From Candolleomyces eurysporus (taxonomy: Eukaryota > Basidiomycota > Agaricomycetes > Agaricales > Psathyrellaceae): a stretch of DNA of 28,679 nucleotides. The position numbers and the translations under genes are program-made. Below the pieces are notes generated by a model. The model did not search any database, was not told where the DNA came from, and was given only the letters and a program-made list of their open reading frames with translations. This document shows positions 20,837 through 28,679 of this stretch, one piece after another (the first letter of the stretch is position 1; each line of letters starts with the position of its first letter). The stretch covers positions 1 to 28,679 of the forward strand of contig JANBPK010001311.1 in assembly GCA_027579435.1 (NCBI GenBank). Direction: 5' to 3'.

Positions 20837-23800
20837 ATGGCGGTACCACCTCGTCCGAAATATCAAGGAACAAGTAGGAAGCTCCTACTGGCGTTTGACA
20901 TAGGGGCTGCATTTAGTGGTATTTCATACAGGTCAGTATTCCGCTTATGGATCGTCTATCGATTGTCAGTCAAGCTGACTTCCCAATGCGTGCAACGTAG
21001 CATTCTCAATCCTGGCGAGGTGCCTGAGATTCAACCTGTAACACGGTACGGATAATCTTTAGGCCCCCACTTCGGCTTATGTGGACTACCCGGACTTTGA
21101 ACATAGCTTCCCATCCCAGGAGCACGTTGGAGACGACTCTAGGATCCCAACGGTCATTTACTACAATAAAGACGGCAAGCCTTGCGCCATCGGAGCGGAG
21201 ACTCTCAAAGACGGCATCGAAACGGACGCAGAGGAAAACAACTGGAGCAAGGCCTACTGGTAAGATCAGGCCTCAATCTACGATTCAACGATCCGGGTCA
21301 GATACGTTATAGGTTCAAGGTGCATCTGGGTCCCAAGACAATTGCCACGATGGCAAGTTGTGACGAAATTCCACCCCTTCCTCCCAACAAGACTGTCGTT
21401 CAGGTCTTTACGGACTACATGCGATATTTGCAGCAATGTGCGAAGGACTACATCTCTCAGACACACGGACCTTCGTTTTGGGAATCGCTCGAGGATGAAA
21501 TCCTGTACGTGTTGACGCATCCCAACGGATGGGAGGGACCTCAGCAGGCGGCTATGCGGAGCGCTGCGATTCTCGCAGGACTCGTTCCGGATACAGTCGA
21601 AGGCCGTTCGCGTGTTTCGTTCGTCACTGAAGGCGAGGCCACTTTGCATTTCTGCTTTTCAAAGGGATTAACCATCAACGCGAACACGAATGTGCGTCAT
21701 TCAGAGTTGCGGTCTTGGTTTTCTGGACTAATTTCTTACTCAGGATCGCTCCGGTGTATTGATCGTGGATGCGGGACGCGGAACTATCGATGTCACTGCC
21801 TATCGCAAACTGTCAGATCATAACTTCGAAGAAATCTCCATCCCAAAGTGTACTTTGATTCTCTACCGTGTTATACCATGACTCACACTGTGCCATAGGC
21901 TATTTCCAGGGATCTGCTCATGTTACTTCCCGGGCTGGTAGATATTTCGACGGTTCGTCCTCATTCACCTTCCTAAATTCGGCTCCCTAACACATAGATT
22001 GATAAGATCTCTTATCGGGCACACGCTTTCATAAAGACGTCCCTGTCCTCAAGACACGCTTTGATCAACACACCAGACACGTTTTTCACAGAGATGACGA
22101 GCCCCAGCGCATCCAGTTCGCGTCTGTCCGGGAACGCGATCCGGCCTTCAATATTCGTGCAGGTCGACTTACTGTACCAGGGTACGTCCTGTCTCTCTCT
22201 TCTGCATACTTTGCCTTATGAGATGAGTATCCCTTCATAGCAGTGTTGTCGCTACCTTCTTCTTGCCCTCCGTTTCTTGCATCATTGAGGCGATCATCCT
22301 CGAGAGGCGAACTGCTCATTTACCGATCGAGGTCAGCGTCTATGACGATGACCCTTTCCGAAACTACTGACCTCATTCATTATTAGTCTGTCTTTATGGT
22401 TGGTGAATTCTCGGCTAGCAACTGGCTATTCGAGAAAGTGCGAGATGCGATTCAACCTCTCGGGATCGGCGTTTTTAGGCCAGAGGATCATATGTACGTT
22501 CCTGTCTTCTGCACCTTCCTTAGACGCCCAACGATTAACCCAATAATTCCAAAGCAACGAAGCCATTATACACGGCGCTGTCTCGTTTTTAATCAGTACT
22601 GTTGTGAATTCTCGAGTGTCTCGAAGATCGTACGGCGCGATTTGCTGCCAACGTTACAACGCAAATGATTTCAACCATCAGCAGAAGACGGATCAGGTCA
22701 AGTTCCACTCAATCACTGGCGAACGTGTTCTTCCTGGTTCGTTCAGTGTTATACTGCCCAAGGTGACTCGTATTGTCCGTCAAGAAATCCGCCTCATTCA
22801 TATACCCCCAGGATATACGAGTGACAGAAACAGCAGAATACAGGCGATCTTACAGGATGTTCAAGCTAAATCCTGAGGATTTCAACGCTCTAGATGACGA
22901 GGTCATTTTTTCATATAGGGGAGCGAACCCGAACCCCGAGTGTTTCATGGATGAGCCAGGTGTGTTCACACTCATTATCAAATATGTATTCTACAGCTTG
23001 GACCCCAGATCAGTACACTGTGGAGTGCACGGTAAAAGCCGACATTTCGATGGTCAAACCCGAGCAAAGTATCTCCTACGCGAATGGACGGGTTCGCGTC
23101 CTCTATCAAATCGACTTTGACATCGTCTTGCTGTTTGGATTGACGGAGCTGAAGGCCCAAATCGCCTATATGGACAATGTGAGGAGTATTACCTTCTACC
23201 ACTTGTTGCCGGCAATGAAGCTCATCCTTTTGCTTTTTAAAACAGGGAGTTGAGAAGCGGTATGCGAGATAGCCATAGCATGCTTATTTGGTAAATCTGA
23301 CTGGGACATCTAGAGGGCCTGCGACGGTGCTATACGATAACGACGGTTCAATTGTTTGGGACCAAGGACCGATGGGCACAATGGAGAGTCAGAAGATCGC
23401 CATCGAAAAGATAAGCGGTGGAATTGATCGACTTGTCCCCGAGAAGGAAGACTTGGAGGGGACGTGGATAGTACAGGAGACGGATTTGAAAAAGATAATC
23501 AGAAGGCAGGGGGTTACCATTGACAAACGAAACGCGGAGATTCAGGACCTCAAGGCGGAATACAAGGAGGAATCAAGCCGTCGAATGGAATTGGGGATCC
23601 GTGTCCAAGCGCTCGAGAAGGCTCAGCGAGAAGCAACGGAGGGGGCAGATAGGGAGAGGATGCAGCTGAAAGAGTTGAAGCGGGAGTTTGCTGACATGCA
23701 GCAGCATGCGCATACGGCGACGAGGTTGCTGAAAACCCGGACAGAGGAACTACTAACTGCAGCGCAGGCGTTCCTTACCACTGCAGATGAGTGCTCAGGG

Positions 23801-24661
23801 GCCGACTTCTCCAAGATGGTGGCGCAACTGAACGACGACATTCACCATTGCGGGTTTCTCATGGCTGAGGCGGTCACTGAACCAGATGCTTTAGAGGATA
23901 TCCCTGAAGAGGGTATAATGAAGACGGTAATAAAGGACCTGAGCGATATCGGGTGGACCGAAGGCCAGATCAGACACCTTCGATCCGGTATTCTGGAGCA
24001 AGATACAATCCTTTTCGAGGCCATGGCGCAGAGTATCCTCGTCCATTGGTGCTATTACATCGTCTCTTCGTTCTGCTATGACAGCCGAACAATGGACCGC
24101 TATTTTCAGGAGCTATGGGACGGTATTGTTACATCAAGTTAGTTCTTTCGTCAGTGAGGGGGGCTACTGCTGACTATCGATCGCTGTACCCGCTAGCCGA
24201 CGCCATCATTGCGAAGAGTTGGCTTTCCATGACTCATTCGCAGCTGAAGAAGAATAGATTTGACGAAACCCGAGTCATGCGAAGTTTGGGAAACGTGATG
24301 TTTGCTGTTGGCTGGCGGGCGTCGACGCCAAACAAGACAGATTTTGCCCAGCGAGTGAGAGAGAAAATTGGCGAAATTTGCGCGAAGGCGCTCAAAATCA
24401 AAGAGATGGCCACGCAAAAGATTCTATCGGCGGACGTAAGGCTGTTCTCTCATGCTCCCGGTACCCCATACAATCCCACCACGATGGAAGATGTCTATGA
24501 CTCGGGAACGCATCCNAAAAAAAGCGAGCCCTGGCCAGTCTGTACTGTGCTCAACTGGCCTGGGGGTGGAGTACGCCATCTTACACTCAAAGTCTTCCGG
24601 ACGCGAGAGTAGCTGGAATGTTATATTGAAGACGAGAGTCGTGTTGGCTTCAGAAGTGTAG
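20837..24661 (+). CDS. HSPA12-type Hsp70 fused to a coiled coil and an Agaricomycete-specific domain
   Basis: Predicted protein of about 1014 residues if the N at 24516 is ignored. Exons: 20837-20931, 21001-21045, 21107-21259, 21313-21691, 21744-21849, 21899-21952, 22007-22181, 22241-22331, 22387-22493, 22555-22762, 22812-22959, 22997-23178, 23246-23259, 23314-24137, 24197-24661; every junction keeps phase. Residues 1-594 form the Hsp70/actin-like ATPase half: phosphate-1 FDIGAAFSG (20-28), LTHPNGWEG, FVTEGEATLHFC, phosphate-2 VDAGRGTID (232-240), VFMVGEFSAS (369-377) and the family end VEKRGPATVLY. Residues 641-732 are a charged coiled coil. Residues 739 onward carry FLTTADECSGADFSKMVAQL and later PGTPYNPTTMEDVYD, signatures of a separate Agaricomycete family. 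The GPATVLY end and the coiled coil lie in one uninterrupted exon, so the join is physical. Two ATP-site glycines of the normal motifs are changed. Activity is uncertain. Confidence 0.82.
24516..24516. other. Ambiguous base (N) before an A-run
   Basis: An N precedes seven A's in the last exon of the Hsp70 fusion gene. Upstream the frame reads NPTTMEDVYDSGT. Downstream the family-like tail (VLCSTGLG ... ILKTRVVLASEV, stop 24659-24661) is in the frame one base later. The N is therefore one extra base, the same kind of error as at 2223. Confidence 0.8.
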
Positions 24662-25625
24662 AGTTAGGAGGAATATTATCAGGTAGATCACGAACCGTGA
24701 GGGATCATGCACGAGGAGGGAGGACTTGGATAACTGACCAGGTTTTTGTGGTGATCGGACGTTTATTGCGCCTGTCATTATACGAGCAATTTGACGACAG
24801 AATCAGATCCTATTCAAATACTGTATTATAGGCCCATGCGGTGTACAATGGCTAGATCTCGAAACAATCCAGATATCAGGCAAACTCGTTTATAAGGAGA
24901 GGACGAGCTATGCATATTGGACTTTCACAAGCTCTTCCTCACCCAGGTTCATCTCATGTTATCTTTGGTGGTTTCCATCTCTCAGTCAGCCTACAACATC
25001 CATTTACCAATCCCGGTTTCTCGGCGACAGATATTCATGTGATGACGTGCAGTCGATGCCGCTCCGTAACTTATGCCCCCGGAGCTGCCAAAAGAAAGAT
25101 GGAACACCTTGTGCGCTCAGTCATGTCATCAGCTGATGCAACGGTATATATGTGGAAAAGGATGTTAATTCTAGAAGGAGCAGCTTCTGACTACTCTTTT
25201 GTCAAGCTATGTGCATTGGCAAGTCGTTGATGTCGAATTCTACAAGATTGTATCAATTTTTGCTTGGAAAGACCCGCCAACGAGCTCCTAGATTCGTCCC
25301 ATTCACTCAGCCCTCGATGGATGATTAAATTCTTTGCTTTATCAACTCATTTCGCACTTGCAACCGCCAATGTCTTCCCTCTAGCCAAACTTCAGAGTTA
25401 TTTGCCAATATCATGAATCACGGAGCGAAGGATTGATGGTGAATAGGTGCCCATTATCCTTAATATATACAGGACAGTCTTCAATAGCCACACCAGCTCA
25501 GCACACAAGTATGTTAATACCGCTGTAATCGCAGCTAGTGCGTAGGGGTTTTCATGCAGCTTTCAGGGATCGCCAGCCGAAACGACTCAGTAAAAATGAA
25601 AAATGAAAGACGCACAGAGTCCGAG
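24662..25625. other. Intergenic sequence with no supported gene
   Basis: A 106-codon open frame (24910-25230, plus) shows no known motif, no helix or signal peptide, and no clear splice partner, so it is not called. The rest is AT-richer than the genes. Nothing else is recognised. Confidence 0.5.
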
Positions 25626-26326
25626 CTACACTGGACACAGCGTAAAACTTGCCGATTCGGGTTGTCTGATCGGCGTGCAAACTTCTCTTACTCCAAACCC
25701 AAAAACGCCTTCTACAATCCTAATCGAGTGGTCAGCCGACCCCTCATAGTCGTAGGCTTTTTTCAAGAAGCCGTTCGTCAAGAGGTTTTGGCGGTATTGC
25801 TGACCTGGATCAGCTTCAAGGTCTCTCAAGGGACCGTGTGGGTCTTCTTCATAAACGTCAACACCCACGAACTGCGGATCTGGGTTGACCCTGTTCAATA
25901 CAAAATATCTCCCTTCTGGAATCGCTGTATCAGAACTGAAGGCATCCACGCCGTCGAAGTACACGCTTCTACGAGAAGAGACGAATTGGGGATCGAAACG
26001 ACGCGTGATGTAGGCGTTGAGTTTGCGCTCGATGAGAACGACGTGATATGTCCGGGCTCGGAGTGGATAGGATTTGAGGTTGGCCTTGAGGGCCTTTTTC
26101 TAGGTCGTAAGCGATGCTTAAGAGGGTGGAAGAAGGTCCAAGATGAAGCCAACAAGACAGGCATTCATAGCATCATCGAAGTTTTTCACGACGTGTTGTG
26201 AGTGGGTGAGAAAGATGTGAGGTGTTTGGCAGGAGATGAGGAGCAGTTCCTTTGCAATGACAACGCTTTTACCGAAGGTCATCAGCGAGGTAACGAGGTA
26301 TTCGATGAAGTGCTCGCAGGCGAAGA
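25626..26326 (-). CDS. Partial gene of unknown function, two phased exons
   Basis: Not recognised. On the minus strand, exon 26326-26154 (after a CTCAG acceptor) contains FACEHFIEYLVTSLMTFGKS and NFDDAMNACL. It joins at phase 0, through a 54-nt intron ending ACGACCTAG, to exon 26099-25626. That exon continues KKALKANLKSYPLRART, VVLIERKLNAYITRRFDPQF, YFDGVDAFSSDTAIPEGRYF, VGVDVYEEDPHGPLRDLE and FLKKAYDYEGS. The composition is that of a soluble mixed alpha/beta protein. The end is uncertain: a GTAAGA donor (near 25667) could lead to further exons. More exons may lie upstream at about 26640-27300, where frames such as FRKAFLTRAETLNSLLQF and SYQQEAKKDAVDRALGTLDSL are open, but their phases could not be joined. 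A 215-codon open frame on the other strand is judged a shadow. Confidence 0.45.
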
Positions 26327-26639
26327 CTGAGGATATGCGACGATCAAGGATAAGCTGTCATGGTCCAAGACCGCGCAGAAATTGTCAAAGTACATCAGCG
26401 TGCTTGCGGGAGGGCACATATTTCCGATAGGACCCTGCGCACTGAGCCTCCGCTCCGCCGTACCCGCACGTATCAAGGTCAGGTTGACGAACGTATTGAG
26501 CTCCCGACTTGGCAGAGAGGTATAAGAGAGTTGGCGAAGGCGTCCACCTCCCTATTGCGCAGGCACGTCGACATAAGGCAAAGGATTGAGCAACCATCGA
26601 GGTTCGGAAAGTCCGAGAACAGCTCTTTATCCTTGCCTC

Positions 26640-27300
26640 GTACTGTCCAGAATCAATAGATGAGGTCCATTGATGAGGTGGAGGAGTGGAAGTATTCGTT
26701 GAGGCGCGCATCGAACTGCAGGAGGGAGTTCAGCGTTTCGGCGCGCGTTAGGAATGCTTTTCGGAAATTGGAGGTCGGTGGTTTTGATTTTTCTATAGGA
26801 CCAGATAGTCCACAACGAAGCAGAAACCTCATCCACCCAATATTGTCGTCAAGTTTCGACGTCCGAAATTGTAGCAACGTCAGTTGTCTGATACTGTGTG
26901 ATTGTGGGCAGACTATCCAAGGTGCCTAGCGCGCGGTCTACGGCATCTTTCTTTGCTTCTTGTTGATATGAGAAGAGATTGGGTGTGGTGCAGCTGCTCA
27001 GAGGCTCAAGAGACATGCGAAAGGTAGTCAGTTGGATGGTCTCGAGGTCCGAGCGGACTGCCTTGAAACCCGAGTAGAGGGTTAAGCTATTCTCCATTAG
27101 TTTTTAAGGATGAGGCAGCAATGGAGCGGAATATGAAGCTTACCCCATCTATAGTATTTCTCCCTGTGAGCTTTTGCAGGGTGGACTGCAGCATGTGCAG
27201 GGTGGGGTTTACCGCGGATACACCTGGGTATGCCATTGCTACCTGCCCGGCAATTGCCGAGGCGCGCAGCCTCACTCGAACTCACTACAGCTCTCGTCCG
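26640..27300 (-). other. Possible upstream exons of the unknown minus-strand gene
   Basis: Three protein-like minus-strand frames lie here: AYPGVSAVNPTLHMLQSTLQ (near 27235-27170), then, after a possible intron with a GTAAGC donor near 27146, LYSGFKAVRSDLETIQL through EAKKDAVDRALGTLDSLPTI (27085-26890), and FRKAFLTRAETLNSLLQFDARLNEYF (26770-26690). They are helix-rich and could be the N-terminal half of the gene ending at 25626. The third frame ends in a stop before a usable donor, so the model is incomplete. Confidence 0.3.
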
Positions 27301-28348
27301 GTTGCAGGCCTCAGCCTCTGGTTTAAACTCATGAATTTGTGGTATTCCTTGTATGTAGAGTAGCCATCTTGAATATGAAACTATTACGCTGAGGTATGGC
27401 GACCCCACCGCATGCTGAGGAGATTCTTTACGAGTCTTTACGTAAGGAAAGCTCGTTTCTTTACACCGACGTTTGGTGGGCGGTGGCTGTGAGCCCCATC
27501 AACCCATATCCTTTTGGAAGGAGTCTGGACCAATCTCGTTCACCTCTAGATCCCTTGACGGCCCTGCGTTCGATCCTGTGCAATGCCTATATTTTTAGCA
27601 AATTATATATAGTTGTGACGTCATTAATCTGTTGATTTGGCGTCAGCGCTGTCCCTCTCGATCGACATGTTATCTTCCCGGCAACTTTGCCTGTTCTGTT
27701 CTTACCTTTACTTTTCACCACCTTTAGCATTCATGCATTCTTTTGTCCTCATTATGATGACTTTGACTATGCCAATGTTTCAAACTACCTTGGTCTTGGC
27801 CGCGGTTATTGGTTGAACATATCCATGATAATTCCCGTTCCATAATACTTTCCTGAGGATAAGAGTTTGCAATCAATGTTAGGGAGGAACAGGTGCCGCT
27901 TTCTTGTGGTTGAGAGCAAGCATTTTAATTTTTTCTGTACTCCTTACAGCTACATTCCAATGTTATGACTAGTCTTTGTCTTGCTTTGCACTAATTGTTC
28001 AGCCTCTCGTTGACATTCTCCAGTCAATCTTAGCCAGGTCTATAGATCAACTGAACGTCGAGCACAGTATCCTCATCTCACGCAAATGACTGGATGCCGT
28101 GAATTCAGAGTGTTCCCACTGCCATCACCACTCCCACCGGAGCGGTGCTGATGTTCTATGAGCTTTCTATCGATCATTATGAAGGATGGTGTGGGCATTA
28201 CACCAGGACATTGCAGAAGACAGGCGCATGAATACCGGAGGTTTACGGTACTTGGTCTGTAGATGATGGTGATCCATTTGCCCCTGAGCCTGACATGGAC
28301 CATGTAACGAACGAGCCTGGTGATGATGCTGTGTAGTTGATCTAGAAT
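27301..28348. other. Sequence without a supported gene
   Basis: No convincing coding region. A short open stretch just before 28336 (YGTWSVDDGDPFAPEPDMDH, ending at a TAG) has an acidic, protein-like composition but no identifiable start or partner exon. It may be a gene-end or transposon remnant. Confidence 0.4.
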
Positions 28349-28679
28349 ATGGAATCGGATGCATCTACTTGTATGAGGAAAAGGGNAAAAAAAAACGTNA
28401 AAGACTCGGTCGCCGTGCCGCATGGCAGCGGCCCACACCCCAAAGTCGAGACGTTCAGAGGCAGCAGGCATAGGCTCGGAACCGGCGCCCCATTTGGAGG
28501 CAATTATCCCGGACCGAGTGTTCCGGATCTACCGGACCTACTCTTGGATCCTGGCCTCACTTCCACGACACCCACGCAACCAGACAACAGAAGACCCCAG
28601 CGACTGCGACTCCAACAAAGTTGTACGCCTGAATGCTTTTCCTCCCTCTCTTGCTTGCCTCTTATGTCTCGACACACAC
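28349..28679 (+). CDS. Open frame running off the right edge (partial, uncertain)
   Basis: From an ATG at 28349 one frame stays open to the window end (about 110 codons), passing through two N bases (28386, 28399) beside A-runs, so the start and frame are unsure. After the second N it reads protein-like, Gly/Pro-rich text such as HGSGPHPKVETFRG and GTGAPFGGNYPGPSVPDLPD. No family is recognised. It could be the 5' part of a gene, a transposon gag-like piece, or chance. Confidence 0.25.
   Translation, partial: MESDASTCMRKRXKKNXKDSVAVPHGSGPHPKVETFRGSRHRLGTGAPFGGNYPGPSVPDLPDLLLDPGLTSTTPTQPDNRRPQRLRLQQSCTPECFSSLSCLPLMSRHT

Noticed and set aside
25554..26201. 215-codon plus-strand open frame
   Set aside because: It overlaps the minus-strand exons, which have better protein-like composition and phased splice sites. 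No family features are seen on the plus strand.
1..28679. tRNA, rRNA or CRISPR features
   Set aside because: No cloverleaf with A and B boxes, no ribosomal sequence and no regularly spaced repeats were found on either strand by eye.

Overview
The window looks like a contig from a basidiomycete fungus, most likely an Agaricomycete. Genes are split by many 45-105 nt introns with GTRNGT donors and short CTAAC/CTGAY-like branch sites. The protein families also fit: a seven-helix membrane protein ending in the IIFRVTTGRSFT motif, secreted proteins with an NGERLARRLPLKPP motif, an HSPA12-type Hsp70, and a coiled-coil family with an 'FLTTAD..SGADFSKMVAQLN' core. All gene models here were spliced by hand from reading frames, splice sites and phase. 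No database search was possible.

The left 15.5 kb is dominated by a tandem segmental duplication. Each block has a class A FAD monooxygenase gene on the plus strand, followed by two tail-to-tail (minus-strand) genes of one secreted-protein family. Block 2 is compact: monooxygenase 2 (10131-11861), secreted gene C (13503-12040, intact) and secreted gene D (15461-13884, decayed). Block 1 has monooxygenase 1 (760-2471), then about 4 kb that is absent from block 2, then secreted gene A (8198-6693, apparently intact) and secreted gene B (about 9335-8851, broken). The 4 kb holds a complete seven-helix membrane protein gene (4401-3083) and a 1.0 kb terminal-inverted-repeat element (4980-5991). Between A and B, about 580 bp (8270-8850) is inverted relative to the C-D arrangement. 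The inversion cuts B and leaves its C-terminal exon and 3' flank on the plus strand.

The middle (16580-19898) holds a three-exon gene for a 1048-residue single-pass membrane protein. It has a tiny N-terminal side and a huge low-complexity tail carrying four NPF motifs and one DPF motif. To its right, 20837-24661 is a 15-exon gene for a protein of about 1014 residues. It joins an HSPA12-type Hsp70 ATPase fold in frame to a coiled coil and an Agaricomycete-specific C-terminal domain. This fusion is the most unusual gene in the window. Its Hsp70 half has altered nucleotide-binding motifs.

The right 4 kb is poorly resolved. There is a partial minus-strand gene of unknown function (two well-phased exons, 26326-25626, with possible further exons up to about 27300) and an open frame running off the right edge. 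All four N bases in the window sit beside A-runs. In both genes they hit, the N acts as one extra base that breaks an otherwise intact frame, so these two 'frameshifts' are probably sequence errors.
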